Below, one piece after another: positions 27,642-36,914 of a stretch of 43,101 bases of DNA; positions within the stretch are counted from its first letter, which is position 1, and each line of letters opens with the position of its first letter. Source of the DNA: Mesorhizobium sp. Root552 (GTDB lineage: Bacteria > Pseudomonadota > Alphaproteobacteria > Rhizobiales > Rhizobiaceae); assembly GCF_001427285.1 (NCBI RefSeq), contig NZ_LMFV01000056.1:1-43101 (forward strand), written 5' to 3'. The notes beneath the pieces were generated by a model. It was not told the origin of the DNA. It worked only from the letters and a program-made list of their open reading frames with translations, and made no database searches. The position numbers were made by a program, and so were the translations under genes.

Positions 27642-28460
27642 TCAGCCGCGCGCCCAGGCAAGCGCGGCTTCGAGGATTTTGGTGAGCGTGGCGCGCATTG
27701 GCGCGGCGAATTCCGGATCGTAACGCGTCGGCCAGCTGGACGCATCGACGCGCCCATTCGGCTCCAGCATGTAACCCCGGCAGGCCAGTTCCATTTGAAG
27801 CGCATGAACGCCGACCTCGGGGCGTCCATGATGGCGGGTAATCCAGCCACCCTTGAAACGGCCGTTGACAACCGAAGGGCGCCCGGTCTCCGTCATGATC
27901 GCCGCAACGCCATCCTGCAGCTTTGCATCGGCGCTCTTGCCGCTGTTGGTGCCGAGGTTGAAGAGCGGCAGACGCCCCTCGAACAGCCGGGGAATAACCG
28001 AACGGATCGAATGGCAATCGTAAAGCACGATGTGGGGATGCAGCGCGCGCAACCGCGCTATCTCGGCTTCAAGTGCAGCATGATAAGGGTCGTAGTAGGT
28101 GGCGCGGCGTTGCGCGATTTCAGCGTCGTCGGGTTCCTGCTCCTCTTTGTAGAGCCGGTCGCCGTCGAAAGTCGTCGTTGGGCAAAGCTCGGTCGTCGCC
28201 TGCCCCGGATAGAGCGATGCGCCTGACGGATCGCGATTGACGTCGATCACCGTGCGCGAAATCGCGGTGTGCACCACCGTCGCGCCGAGGTCCGCTGCAA
28301 AATCGTAGAGCCTGTCGATCCACCAGTCGGCATCGCGCCGCGCCAGCCACGGCGACACCAGCCTTTTGTCGTGGTCCGCCAGGTCGGCTCCCGTATGTGG
28401 CATGCTGACCACCAGTGGCGCGTCGCCGCGCCTGATGGTCAACCAGTTCGGGTTGGTCAT
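27642..28460 (-). CDS. hutG: N-formylglutamate deformylase
   Basis: This 272-residue zinc enzyme hydrolyses N-formylglutamate to glutamate and formate, the last step of the five-step histidine pathway. It has the N-formylglutamate amidohydrolase pattern: [11 protein letters not shown] (about 17-27), [16 protein letters not shown] (about 70-85), [11 protein letters not shown] (about 145-155) and TRHHGRP. Together with HutF in the same locus this shows the formylglutamate route rather than the one-step HutG formiminoglutamase route. Its ATG overlaps the hutH stop by four bases. Confidence 0.95.
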   Translation of the reverse strand: MTNPNWLTIRRGDAPLVVSMPHTGADLADHDKRLVSPWLARRDADWWIDRLYDFAADLGATVVHTAISRTVIDVNRDPSGASLYPGQATTELCPTTTFDGDRLYKEEQEPDDAEIAQRRATYYDPYHAALEAEIARLRALHPHIVLYDCHSIRSVIPRLFEGRLPLFNLGTNSGKSADAKLQDGVAAIMTETGRPSVVNGRFKGGWITRHHGRPEVGVHALQMELACRGYMLEPNGRVDASSWPTRYDPEFAAPMRATLTKILEAALAWARG

Positions 28461-30001
28461 TGGCGAGCCCCCGAAATCGCCGGCAACGCAACCGAGCCTG
28501 CCGCCTTGATGACCGCTTCGCTGCGCACCAGCGCGATCGCCTTTTCCATGTCGGGATGGAAGTGGCGGTCGGTATCGAGATGCGGCACCTCGGCGCGAAC
28601 CAGCTTGCGCACGGCTTCCAGCGGTCCGCTTGAAGCCAGCGGCTGGTGGAAATCGCAGCCCTGCACCGCAGCCAGAAGTTCGATGCCGATGACAGCCGTC
28701 GCGTTCTCGATCATGCCGATCAGACGGCGCGCGCCATGCGCGGCCATCGAAACGTGATCTTCCTGGTTGGCCGAGGTCGGAATGGAATCGACGCTGGCCG
28801 GATAGGCTTTCTGTTTGTTTTCCGAGACAAGCGCTGCCGCCGTCACCTGCGGGATCATGAACCCGGAGTTGAGGCCGGGCTTCGGCGTCAGGAAAGCCGG
28901 CATGCCCGACAGCGCCGGGTCAACCAGCATGGCGATGCGCCGTTCCGACAGCGAGCCGATCTCGCAGACCGCAAGCGCGATCATGTCGGCTGCGAATGCC
29001 ACCGGCTCGGCATGGAAGTTGCCGCCTGAAAGCGCGGTGTCGTCCTCGGCGAAGATCAGCGGATTGTCGGTGACGCCGTTGGCCTCCGTTTCCAGCGTGT
29101 CGGCCGCCTTGCGCAGCACGTCGAGCGCAGCGCCCATCACCTGCGGCTGGCAGCGCAGGCAGTACGGGTCCTGCACGCGCTCGTCGCCGATGCGATGCGA
29201 TTCACGGATGGCGCTTCCTGCCATCAGATTGCGCAGCGTGTCGGCCGTTTCGATCTGGCCGCGATGCTTGCGCAAAAGATGGATGCGCGGGTCGAATGGT
29301 GCATCGGAGCCGCGCGCGGCGTCCGTCGAAAGCGCGCCTGCCACGAGCGCTGACTGGTAGAGTACTTCGGCTTCAAACAGGCCGGCCAGCGCAAAGGCCG
29401 TCGAGAATTGGGTGCCGTTGAGCAACGCCAGCCCTTCCTTTGCGCCCAGGACCGCCGGCTCCAGCCCATGCGATACGAACGCGACCTGCGCCGGAAAACG
29501 GCCATGCGGCGTGAAGCAGTCGCCAACGCCGATCATCACGGCTGTCATATGCGACAAGGGCGCAAGATCGCCCGACGCCCCGACCGAGCCCTGTGACGGC
29601 ACCACGGGGATGACGTCGTTCGCCAGCATGGCCTCGAGCAATTCGACCGTCTGCGGGCGTACGCCCGAAGCGCCCTGCGCCAGGCTGGCGAGCTTCAGCG
29701 CCATCATCAGCCGTACGACGGCAACCGGCATCGGCTCGCCAACGCCGGCGGCATGCGACAGCACGATGTTTCGCTGCAAGGTTTCGAGGTCGGAGGCCGG
29801 GATGCGCACGCTGGCCAGTTTGCCGAAACCCGTATTGATGCCGTAAACCGGCTCGCCCTTGGCGATGATGCGCGCCACGGCCTGCGCGCTTGCCTCGATC
29901 TTCGGCTTGCAGGCCGGGTCGAGCTTCGGCACCGCGCCGCGATAGATCGCGCGCCAGTCGGCAAGCGTTGCACTGCCCGGTTTCAACATCAGTTCCGTCA
30001 T
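28457..30001 (-). CDS. hutH: Histidine ammonia-lyase
   Basis: This 514-residue enzyme removes ammonia from L-histidine to give urocanate. The self-forming MIO electrophile comes from Ala142-Ser143-Gly144 within [14 protein letters not shown]. The [10 protein letters not shown] motif (about 53-62) carries the catalytic tyrosine. Length is standard. The ATG at 30001 overlaps the hutI stop (ATGA), so the two are coupled. An upstream open frame to 30097 lies inside hutI and was ignored. Confidence 0.98.
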   Translation of the reverse strand: MTELMLKPGSATLADWRAIYRGAVPKLDPACKPKIEASAQAVARIIAKGEPVYGINTGFGKLASVRIPASDLETLQRNIVLSHAAGVGEPMPVAVVRLMMALKLASLAQGASGVRPQTVELLEAMLANDVIPVVPSQGSVGASGDLAPLSHMTAVMIGVGDCFTPHGRFPAQVAFVSHGLEPAVLGAKEGLALLNGTQFSTAFALAGLFEAEVLYQSALVAGALSTDAARGSDAPFDPRIHLLRKHRGQIETADTLRNLMAGSAIRESHRIGDERVQDPYCLRCQPQVMGAALDVLRKAADTLETEANGVTDNPLIFAEDDTALSGGNFHAEPVAFAADMIALAVCEIGSLSERRIAMLVDPALSGMPAFLTPKPGLNSGFMIPQVTAAALVSENKQKAYPASVDSIPTSANQEDHVSMAAHGARRLIGMIENATAVIGIELLAAVQGCDFHQPLASSGPLEAVRKLVRAEVPHLDTDRHFHPDMEKAIALVRSEAVIKAAGSVALPAISGARQ

Positions 30002-31239
30002 TGTCCCCTCCAGATGCGCGCATGAAGCGGGTTGAACCCCATGCGATAAACGAGTTCCGCGGGCCGCTCGATGTCCCAGATGGCAAGATCGGCCCATTTT
30101 CCGGCTTCCAGTGTGCCGGTTTCGCCAAGCACGCCGAGCGCCCTTGCCGCTTCACGCGTCACGCCTGCAATGCATTCATCGACCGTCATGCCAAACAGCG
30201 TCGCAGCCATGTTCATGGTCAGCAGCAGCGAGGTCAGCGGCGAGGTGCCGGGGTTGCTGTCGGTCGCCACCGCCATCCTTGTTCCATGAGCGCGGAACAG
30301 GTCGATCGGCGGTTTCTTCGTCTCGCGGATGAAATAATACGCTCCCGGCAGGATGACAGCCACCGTCCCGGCCTTGGCCATGGCCGCAGCGCCCGCCTCG
30401 TCGGTGTATTCCAGATGGTCGGCCGAAAGCGCGCCGTAGCGTGCCGCCAACTCCGCACCATGCAGGTTCGAAAGCTGGTCGGCATGGAGCTTGACCGGAA
30501 GTCCCGCCGCCTTGGCCGCATCGAAAACGCGGGTGATCTGCTCCGGCGAAAAGGCAAGGCCTTCGCAGAAGCCGTCCACCGCGTCGGCCAGGCCTTCGGC
30601 CGCGATCGCAGGCAGCATGTCTTTCACGACGCTGTCGATATAGCCGTCCTTGTTGCCGGCAAACTCTGGCGGCAGCGCATGCGCACCGAGGAAACTCGTC
30701 TTGACGGCAACGGCTCGTTCCCCGCCAACCCGGCGCGCGGCGCGCAGCGCCTTGGCCTCGTTGTCGCGGTCAAGGCCGTAGCCCGACTTGATCTCGACCG
30801 TGGTCACGCCTTCGGCCATCAAGGCGTCGAGACGCGGCAGCGATTGCGCCACCAGCTCGTCTTCGCTTGCGGCGCGCAATGCCTTGACCGAGGAGACGAT
30901 GCCGCCCCCTGCCCGCGCAACCTCCTCATAGGTCGCGCCTGCCAGCCGCATCTCGAATTCGTTGGCGCGGTTTCCCGCATAGACAAGGTGGGTATGGCAG
31001 TCGATCAGGCCCGGGGTGATCCAGCGGCCCCCGCAATCGATCGTTTCCGCGTTTGAAGGCGCGGCAGGCATTCCAGCTTCCGGGCCGGCATAGACGATGC
31101 GCCCATTGGCGACGGAGACGGCGCCGTGCTCGACAATGCCAAGCCCGCCTGAAGGCCCGGCCATGGTAGCCAGTCGCGCATTACGCCAGATGCGCGGATG
31201 CTCGCCTGATTTCTCCGTGCCGGCCATCATCTTTCCCAT
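29998..31239 (-). CDS. hutI: Imidazolonepropionase
   Basis: This 413-residue amidohydrolase opens the imidazolone ring of imidazolonepropionate to give N-formimino-L-glutamate. The metal-binding HxH is in [13 protein letters not shown] (about 78-90). [25 protein letters not shown] and [12 protein letters not shown] mark the remaining metal and substrate sites. It is the first gene of the minus-strand operon, with AAGGA five bases before the ATG at 31239, so this start is preferred to the internal ATGs at 31230 and 31227. The promoter and HutC operator lie directly upstream. Confidence 0.96.
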   Translation of the reverse strand: MGKMMAGTEKSGEHPRIWRNARLATMAGPSGGLGIVEHGAVSVANGRIVYAGPEAGMPAAPSNAETIDCGGRWITPGLIDCHTHLVYAGNRANEFEMRLAGATYEEVARAGGGIVSSVKALRAASEDELVAQSLPRLDALMAEGVTTVEIKSGYGLDRDNEAKALRAARRVGGERAVAVKTSFLGAHALPPEFAGNKDGYIDSVVKDMLPAIAAEGLADAVDGFCEGLAFSPEQITRVFDAAKAAGLPVKLHADQLSNLHGAELAARYGALSADHLEYTDEAGAAAMAKAGTVAVILPGAYYFIRETKKPPIDLFRAHGTRMAVATDSNPGTSPLTSLLLTMNMAATLFGMTVDECIAGVTREAARALGVLGETGTLEAGKWADLAIWDIERPAELVYRMGFNPLHARIWRGQ

Positions 31240-31255
31240 TTCTTTCCTTGGTTGT

Positions 31256-31269
31256 TATGTATATACATA
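31256..31269. promoter_or_regulatory. Predicted HutC operator between hutI and hutF
   Basis: TATGTATATACATA is a perfect 14-bp palindrome containing TGTA-N2-TACA, the core reported for HutC in Pseudomonas. It lies 17 bp before the hutI start and 55 bp before hutF, in the only divergent gap of the locus. HutC is encoded two genes away. One dimer site could control both operons, with urocanate as the expected inducer. Confidence 0.75.
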
Positions 31270-31285
31270 TTGCAGCGACACGCAA
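31258..31285 (-). promoter_or_regulatory. Candidate hutI promoter overlapped by the operator
   Basis: On the minus strand TTGCGT (31285-31280) and TATACA (31263-31258) are spaced by 16 bp. The -10 element lies inside the predicted HutC palindrome, which would explain repression by blocking RNA polymerase. Confidence 0.5.
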
Positions 31286-31324
31286 GTGATATCGTGACAC
31301 ACTGTGAAGATTCGGGGAGACGGA

Positions 31325-32683
31325 ATGACGACGTCGGTTTTTGCGGAACAGGCCCTGCTGGCGGATGGCTGGCGACATAATGTTCGTCTCAGCGTCGCGG
31401 GCGGCAGTTTGGCCAGCGTGGAGACAGATGCCAGCCCCGCTCCTACCGATGAACGCCACGCCATTGTCCTGCCCGGCATGCCGAACCTGCACAGCCACGC
31501 CTTCCAGCGCGGCATGGCGGGCCTGGCCGAAACGCGCGGTCCGGGAGCGGACAGTTTCTGGAGCTGGCGCGAAGTCATGTATCGCTTCGCGCTGTCGATG
31601 ACGCCGGACCAGGTCGACGCGGTCGCAGCCCAGCTTTATGTCGAGATGCTGGAGGCAGGCTTTTCGCGCGTCGGCGAGTTCCACTATCTCCACCATGATC
31701 TCGATGGCCGGCCTTATGCCAATATTGCCGAAATGGCCGAGCGCATCGCAGCCGCGGCAGCGGACACCGGCATCGGCCTGACATTGTTGCCGGTGTTCTA
31801 CGCGCATTCCGGCTTCGGCGGCGCGGCTCCCAATGAAGGACAACGACGTTTTATCAATGATATCAGCCAATTCCGCCGTCTTTTTGAAAAGGCGCAAGAG
31901 GCGGTCAAGCGGTTAGACCGTGCTGTGGTGGGCGTTGCGCCCCACAGTCTGCGCGCCGCCACCCCGGCGGAGCTTGCAGAAGTGGCCAACCTCTCGCCCG
32001 ACACGCCGGTCCATATCCATGTTGCCGAGCAAACCAAGGAGGTGGACGATTGCGTTGCCTGGAGCGGCGCTCGCCCCGTGGAATGGCTGCTTGCCAACGC
32101 CAGCATGGATTCGCGCTGGTGCCTCATCCACGCCACGCACATGACCGAAGCGGAGACGATCGGCATGGCGAAAACTGGCGTCATAGCCGGCCTTTGCCCG
32201 ATCACCGAAGCCAATCTTGGCGACGGCACATTTCCGGCGCCGCTGTTCATGCAGCATGGCGGCCGTTTCGGGGTCGGGTCCGATTCCAATGTCCTCATCG
32301 GCCTGCCCGACGAGTTGCGCCAGCTCGAATATTCGCAGCGCCTGTTCCATCGCGCCCGCAACGTGCTTGCCGCGCCCGGTCACTCGAATGGCCGCGCGCT
32401 TTTCGATGCCGCGCTGGACGGCGGCGCTGCGGCGCTGGGTGCCGCGTCTGGCCAATTGGCCGTGGGCGGCCCCGCTGATTTTGTCTCGCTCGATGCCGGT
32501 TCAGTGTCTCTTGCCGGGAAAACCGGCGACGCCATTTTGGATGCATGGGTCTTCGCCAATGCCACCAAGGTCGATTGCGTATGGGTTCATGGCAAAAAGC
32601 AGGTTAGTAACGGCAGGCATGTGCGGCGCGACGCGATTGCGACGCGCTTCCGAGACGTGATGAACAAGCTTTCGGCAAGATAA
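31325..32683 (+). CDS. hutF: N-formimino-L-glutamate deiminase
   Basis: This 452-residue amidohydrolase converts formimino-glutamate to formyl-glutamate and ammonia. The metal-binding HxH is in PNLHSHAFQRG (about 50-60). Further hallmarks are FSRVGEFHYLHHD, VHIHVAEQTKEVDD and GVGSDSNV. HutF is followed by HutG (deformylase), which together replace the single-step hydrolase. The ATG at 31325 has GGGGAG seven bases upstream; the in-frame GTG at 31304 lacks such a site. It is the first gene of the plus-strand hutF-hutC pair. Confidence 0.95.
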   Translation: MTTSVFAEQALLADGWRHNVRLSVAGGSLASVETDASPAPTDERHAIVLPGMPNLHSHAFQRGMAGLAETRGPGADSFWSWREVMYRFALSMTPDQVDAVAAQLYVEMLEAGFSRVGEFHYLHHDLDGRPYANIAEMAERIAAAAADTGIGLTLLPVFYAHSGFGGAAPNEGQRRFINDISQFRRLFEKAQEAVKRLDRAVVGVAPHSLRAATPAELAEVANLSPDTPVHIHVAEQTKEVDDCVAWSGARPVEWLLANASMDSRWCLIHATHMTEAETIGMAKTGVIAGLCPITEANLGDGTFPAPLFMQHGGRFGVGSDSNVLIGLPDELRQLEYSQRLFHRARNVLAAPGHSNGRALFDAALDGGAAALGAASGQLAVGGPADFVSLDAGSVSLAGKTGDAILDAWVFANATKVDCVWVHGKKQVSNGRHVRRDAIATRFRDVMNKLSAR

Positions 32684-32701
32684 TCGAATTCTGGATGCGC
32701 A

Positions 32702-33445
32702 ATGGCCCTATCTGAAACAGACGAGACCGGCGGCGAAGCGACCTCGCTGCACCAGCGCATCCTGGCCGATATCAGCGAACGCATCCTGTCGGGCGAATGG
32801 CCGCCGGGCCATCGCATTCCCTTCGAACACGAGCTTACGGAGCAATATGACTGCTCGCGGATGACCGTGAACAAGGCGCTTTCGCAGCTTGCAAAGGCCG
32901 GCCTTATCGAGCGCAGGCGCCGCTCCGGCAGTTTCGTGCGCCGTCCGCAATCGCAGGCCGCCGTGTTGGAAATCCACGATATCCGGGTTGAGGTCGAAGC
33001 GCTTGGCCTGCCCTACCGTTACGAGCGCGTGTCCCGGCGCGAGAGGAAAGGCAATCAGGGTGACCGGGCGCTGCTCGGCCTGGATACGCCGGAACAGGTT
33101 CTGGTGCTGGAGGGCCTGCATTTCGCCGGCAAGCGTCCGTTCTGCCTGGAAGATCGCGTCATAAGCTTGCAGGCGGTGCCCGAAGCCGCCGAGGAAAGCT
33201 TCCTCGACGTCGCCCCCGGTCCGTGGCTGGTAGCACGTGTGCCCTGGAACAGCGCAGAGCATCGCATTCGTGCAACGGCGGCGGACAAGGCAACGGCAGC
33301 TGTGCTCGACATTGCCGTCGGATCGCCTTGCCTTGTCGTTGAGCGGCGCACGTGGAGTGCCGGCCAGCCGGTCACTCACGTCCGTTTCACCTATGCGGCC
33401 GACAACCACACGCTGGTGGCCAGGTTTACCCCCTCGCAGACCTGA
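32702..33445 (+). CDS. hutC: Histidine utilization repressor HutC, GntR family
   Basis: This 247-residue GntR/HutC regulator has a winged helix-turn-helix at about 16-80 (LADISERILSGEWPPGHRIP, then CSRMTVNKALSQLAKAGLIERR) and a UTRA ligand-binding domain from about 95 to the end. HutC represses hut genes and is released by urocanate. It is 18 bp after hutF and is probably co-transcribed, so it would autoregulate through the operator upstream of hutF. Family and role are well supported by context. Confidence 0.95.
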   Translation: MALSETDETGGEATSLHQRILADISERILSGEWPPGHRIPFEHELTEQYDCSRMTVNKALSQLAKAGLIERRRRSGSFVRRPQSQAAVLEIHDIRVEVEALGLPYRYERVSRRERKGNQGDRALLGLDTPEQVLVLEGLHFAGKRPFCLEDRVISLQAVPEAAEESFLDVAPGPWLVARVPWNSAEHRIRATAADKATAAVLDIAVGSPCLVVERRTWSAGQPVTHVRFTYAADNHTLVARFTPSQT

Positions 33446-33512
33446 ATCTGGCCCCATACATCCACCTGGAAGCATGGAGCCGGCTCATCGCTTTGGAACA
33501 GGGTCGGATGCT

Positions 33513-33537
33513 CCGAAAACCGTATTCCGGTTCTCGG
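33513..33537. terminator. Hairpin between convergent hutC and ridA
   Basis: CCGAAAACCG (33513-33522) and CGGTTCTCGG (33528-33537) form a 10-bp stem with one mismatch, framed by TCGGATGC and GTCCGATGC. There is no long T-run. Between two gene ends it may act as a bidirectional terminator, and the framed pattern resembles dispersed rhizobial intergenic palindromes. Confidence 0.5.
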
Positions 33538-33549
33538 TCCGATGCCTTG

Positions 33550-33891
33550 TCAGATTGCGGCGGTGACGATAATTTCCACCTTGTACTTCGGGGCGGCGAG
33601 CTTGGCTTCGCCAGTCGCGCGCGCCGGGGTGTGACCCTGCGGAACCCAGGCATCCCAAGCCTTGTTCATCGCGGCGAAGTCGTTCATGTCGGCCAGCCAG
33701 ATGATCGTCTGAACGATCTTGGTCTTGTCGGTGCCGGCCTCTGCCAGCAGCTTGTCGATCGAAGCCAGGATATCCTTGGTCTGGGCCTCGACGCCCTCGC
33801 CTTCGCCGACCTGGCCGGCAAGGTAAACGGTATTGCCGTGGATGACGGCTTGGCTCATGCGCGGACCAACTTCGATGCGGCGAATGCTCAT
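33550..33891 (-). CDS. RidA family enamine/imine deaminase-like protein
   Basis: This 113-residue member of the RidA/YjgF/UK114 family has SQAVIHGNTVYLAGQVG (about 13-29), DKLLAEAGTDKTKIVQTIIWL and the ending ARATGEAKL-KVEIIVTAAI. RidA itself hydrolyses reactive enamine or imine intermediates from PLP enzymes. The critical arginine of archetypal RidA may correspond to the R of PARATGE here, but this is uncertain, so a Rid2-Rid7 subgroup is possible. The ATG at 33891 has GAAAGAAG upstream. It is monocistronic and convergent with hutC. Confidence 0.88.
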   Translation of the reverse strand: MSIRRIEVGPRMSQAVIHGNTVYLAGQVGEGEGVEAQTKDILASIDKLLAEAGTDKTKIVQTIIWLADMNDFAAMNKAWDAWVPQGHTPARATGEAKLAAPKYKVEIIVTAAI

Positions 33892-34055
33892 GCTTCTTTC
33901 CTCTTCACTTGATTGTGCCCGGTCAGGCTTCAGGAAGCGCCTGTGTAGATACTGCATCGCTGTGGGGCAAGTCCCGAATGCCGCAATGACTATTCAGATT
34001 GGATGAAGAGTTCCCTGTGATTCTGCTCTGGTTTCGACGTCTGCATCGTTGACAA

Positions 34056-34067
34056 ATGTAATAACAT
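34056..34067 (+). promoter_or_regulatory. Candidate Zur box upstream of aztA
   Basis: ATGTAATAACAT is a 12-bp near-palindrome (10 of 12 symmetric), similar to the ATGTTATA-type boxes bound by the zinc repressor Zur. TTGACA lies just before it at 34049-34054. It ends 10 bp before the ATG at 34078, which is very close and may mean that translation really starts at 34108. The Zur assignment is inference from motif and neighbouring zinc genes. Confidence 0.5.
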
Positions 34068-34077
34068 CACATACCCA

Positions 34078-34917
34078 ATGCCTACCTCAACAAATCTGCT
34101 GGACCAGATGACGCAGGCCTGCCTCACCTTTCGCGACCTTACCCTCGGCTACGGCAGCCACCCGGCTGTGCATCATCTTGACGGCATCGTGGAAAAGGGT
34201 TCGTTGACGGCGGTCGTCGGCGCGAACGGCTCCGGCAAATCGACGCTGATGAAAGGCATTGTCGGCGTGCTGAATCCGATGGCCGGCAGCGTGTCCAAGG
34301 CGCAAGGAACGCGCATCGCCTATCTGCCGCAACAATCGGAACTCGACCGGTCCTTTCCTGCCCGTGTTGTCGATCTTGTTTCTCTCGGCCTGTGGCCGAA
34401 GCGCGGCCTGCTCGGCAGGCACACCTCCGAGGACCGGGCCTCGGTAAGCCAGGCATTGAAAGCCGTCGGCCTCGCGGGCTTCGAAAAGCGTCCGATCGAC
34501 ACCTTGTCCGGCGGCCAGTTGCAGCGGGCGCTGTTTGCCCGCGTGCTGGTCCAGGACGCGGACCTGATCCTGCTGGATGAGCCATTCAATGCGGTCGACA
34601 CCAAGACCGTGGGCGACCTGATCGCGCTTATCAAGCAATGGCATGGCGAACACCGCACCATCCTTGTCGTGGCCCACGATCTTGAGCTTGTACGACAGAA
34701 TTTCCCTGAAACGCTGCTGCTTGCCCGCCGGCCGGTGGCATGGGGCAGCACGCTCGAAACACTGCATCCGGAAAACCTGTTGCGCGCGCGCCGCTTCCAC
34801 GAGGCCTGGGAAGATGATGCGCCTTGGTGTGAGCCTTCCGAAAATGGGCATTCGCATGAGCATCATCATGGCGATGCGCACCATCATCACCACCATGACG
34901 TCAAGGCGGCATCATGA
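34078..34917 (+). CDS. aztA: Zinc ABC transporter ATP-binding protein AztA, His-rich tail
   Basis: This 279-residue ATPase powers zinc import through AztB. Walker A GANGSGKST is at 48-56, the Q-loop in YLPQQSE, the signature LSGGQLQRA at about 142-150, Walker B LILLDEPFNAVD and the H-loop VVAHD. The last 22 or so residues are extremely histidine-rich (EHHH, then AHHHHHHD), suggesting a cytoplasmic zinc-binding tail. It overlaps aztB by four bases. Met11 (34108) is an alternative start that begins nearer the conserved LTFRDLTLGYG segment and would leave room for a promoter. A manganese role is less likely. Confidence 0.9.
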   Translation: MPTSTNLLDQMTQACLTFRDLTLGYGSHPAVHHLDGIVEKGSLTAVVGANGSGKSTLMKGIVGVLNPMAGSVSKAQGTRIAYLPQQSELDRSFPARVVDLVSLGLWPKRGLLGRHTSEDRASVSQALKAVGLAGFEKRPIDTLSGGQLQRALFARVLVQDADLILLDEPFNAVDTKTVGDLIALIKQWHGEHRTILVVAHDLELVRQNFPETLLLARRPVAWGSTLETLHPENLLRARRFHEAWEDDAPWCEPSENGHSHEHHHGDAHHHHHHDVKAAS

Positions 34918-35789
34918 GCGTCCTATATGACCTGCTGGTCGCGCCCTTTGTCGATTTCGCGTTCATGCAGCGCGCCTTGCTCGGCTCCCTGTTGTTGTCG
35001 CTCGGCGCCTGCCCTGTCGGTGTGTTCCTCATGCTGAGGCGCATGAGCCTGACCGGCGATGCCATGGCTCATGCCATATTGCCGGGAGCTGCTGCCGGGT
35101 TTCTCCTCTACGGACTTGAAATCCTGCCGATGACCGTCGGCGGCCTGATTGCCGGCGCAGTTGTCGCCTTGGGCGCCGGTGCCGTCTCTCGCTTCACCAT
35201 CCAGCGCGAAGACGCCTCCATGGCTGCGTTCTACCTCATCTCGCTCGCCGTTGGCGTGCTGTTGGTTTCGGTCCGTGGCTCCAGCGTAGACCTCATGCAC
35301 GTCCTGTTCGGCACCGTGTTGGCCCTCAACGACGAGGCGCTGGCGCTGATAGGCGGTATTGTGGTGGTCACGCTGGCTGGTCTCGCCGTCTTCTGGCGCG
35401 CCTTGGTGGCGGAGTGCCTCGATCCGCTTTTCCTGCGCTCGGTCAGCCGCTTCGGCACCCCCGTCCACTTCGTCTTTCTCGGTCTGGTCGTGCTCAACCT
35501 TGTCGGCGGCTTTCAGGCGCTTGGCACTCTGCTCTCAGTCGGCCTGATGATGCTGCCCGCTGCCGCAGCCCGCTTCTGGGCAAGCCGCGTCGAGCCAATG
35601 TGCGTGCTGGCCGTGGTCATTGGCTTTGCTTCATGCGTTGCGGGACTGCTGTTGTCCTACCATGCCTCGTTGCCGTCAGGGCCGGCCATCATCCTCGCCG
35701 CCGGCGTCGTTTATTTCGTATCCGTCCTGTTTGGGACACGCGGAGCGCTGCGCGCCCGTATCGTCCATCACCGCCACAGAACAGCCTGA
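34914..35789 (+). CDS. aztB: Zinc ABC transporter permease AztB
   Basis: This 291-residue permease of the ABC-3 (ZnuB/AztB) family has about eight hydrophobic segments. The conserved LRRMSLTGDAMAHAILPGAA stretch (about 42-61) contacts the ATPase or lines the channel. The C-terminal SVGLMMLPAAAARFWA is also family-typical. It ends with a basic, histidine-containing tail (RIVHHRHRTA). Translational coupling to aztA through an ATGA overlap, and the following substrate-binding gene, complete the operon. Confidence 0.92.
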   Translation: MSVLYDLLVAPFVDFAFMQRALLGSLLLSLGACPVGVFLMLRRMSLTGDAMAHAILPGAAAGFLLYGLEILPMTVGGLIAGAVVALGAGAVSRFTIQREDASMAAFYLISLAVGVLLVSVRGSSVDLMHVLFGTVLALNDEALALIGGIVVVTLAGLAVFWRALVAECLDPLFLRSVSRFGTPVHFVFLGLVVLNLVGGFQALGTLLSVGLMMLPAAAARFWASRVEPMCVLAVVIGFASCVAGLLLSYHASLPSGPAIILAAGVVYFVSVLFGTRGALRARIVHHRHRTA

Positions 35790-35808
35790 TCCTAAAGGAG
35801 TTTTGCCA

Positions 35809-36783
35809 ATGCTGAAGGTTTTCCGTGCCGCCTTGGCTATGAGTGTTATAACATTTACTGCGGCTGCACCGTCGCTGGCCTCAGCGGAGCCGCTCAAGGT
35901 GGTGGCAAGCTTCTCCATCATCGGCGATTTCGCAAAGAATGTCGGCGGAGACAGGGTCGAGGTCACGACGCTTGTCGGCCCGGACGGCGACGCGCATGTC
36001 TATGAGCCCAAGCCTGCCGATGCCGTCGCTATGGCCAAGGCAGATGTGGTGCTGGTCAACGGCCTGCATTTCGAAGGCTTCCTGAAGCGACTGGTCGATG
36101 CCAGTGCAACCAAGGCAGCCGTTGTCGAACTGACCAAGGGGGTCGCTTCCATCGAATTCAAGCCTGAATTTGCCGAGGAAGCGGATGGCGAGGCAGCCGA
36201 AACGCACGAAGACCATGCGGATGAAGAAACGCACGAAGGCCACGACCACGGCCCGGTCGATCCGCATGCATTTCAGTCTGTCCGCAACGCCACGGTCTAC
36301 GTCAAGAACATCGCCGACGCATTCTGTGCCGCCGATGCAGACGGTTGTGAAATTTATAAAGCCAATGCAGATACTTACACGACAAAGCTGAACGCTCTCG
36401 ATGCGGAAATTCGCCGGACCATCGACGCGATCCCGCAGGCCAAGCGCGTCGTGATCACCTCACACGACGCTTTCGGCTACTTCGAGCATGAATACGGCCT
36501 CACCTTCCTCGCGCCGCAAGGTGTTTCGACCGATGCCGAGCCCTCCGCGGCGGATGTCGCCAGGCTGATCGAGCAGGTGAAGCAGCAGCACGCGGCGGCG
36601 ATCTTCGTCGAGAACATCTCGAACCCGCGTCTCATTGAGCAGATCTCAAGCGAAACCGGCATCAAGGTTGGCGGCATCCTCTATTCCGACGCCTTGTCGC
36701 CAGCAGACGGTCCCGCCGCCACCTATGTCGACATGATGCAAAACAACCTCGGTGAGATCAAAGGCACGATTGCTGGAAGCTGA
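35809..36783 (+). CDS. aztC: Zinc ABC transporter substrate-binding protein AztC
   Basis: This 324-residue periplasmic cluster A-I metal-binding protein has a signal peptide ending near SLASA (residues 22-26). Likely zinc ligands are His63 (GDAHVYEP), His153 (DPHAFQ), His219 (TSHDAFGYF) and Asp294 (YSDALS). A flexible loop rich in His, Asp and Glu spans about 133-149 (THEDHADEETHEGHDHG), as in zinc-specific members. The ATG at 35809 follows AAAGGAG with 8-base spacing, so this start is firm. The AztD chaperone found downstream in Paracoccus is absent here; a terminator follows directly. Confidence 0.93.
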   Translation: MLKVFRAALAMSVITFTAAAPSLASAEPLKVVASFSIIGDFAKNVGGDRVEVTTLVGPDGDAHVYEPKPADAVAMAKADVVLVNGLHFEGFLKRLVDASATKAAVVELTKGVASIEFKPEFAEEADGEAAETHEDHADEETHEGHDHGPVDPHAFQSVRNATVYVKNIADAFCAADADGCEIYKANADTYTTKLNALDAEIRRTIDAIPQAKRVVITSHDAFGYFEHEYGLTFLAPQGVSTDAEPSAADVARLIEQVKQQHAAAIFVENISNPRLIEQISSETGIKVGGILYSDALSPADGPAATYVDMMQNNLGEIKGTIAGS

Positions 36784-36790
36784 GCACCAT

Positions 36791-36824
36791 TTGCTGCCGC
36801 GGCCCGCTGCGGCAGCAAAGTTTT
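36791..36824 (+). terminator. Rho-independent terminator of the azt operon
   Basis: TTGCTGCCGC (36791-36800) pairs perfectly with GCGGCAGCAA (36809-36818) around an 8-base loop and is followed by AGTTTT. It lies seven bases after the aztC stop and closes aztABC. Confidence 0.85.
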
Positions 36825-36914
36825 CCCCGGTCCGGATTTCGTCATTGATCCCCGCTACGGGGAGTGGCAAGACTGCGCCGAAACGCGCGCAGGCGAAGGA
36901 TCACGAGGACGAAC

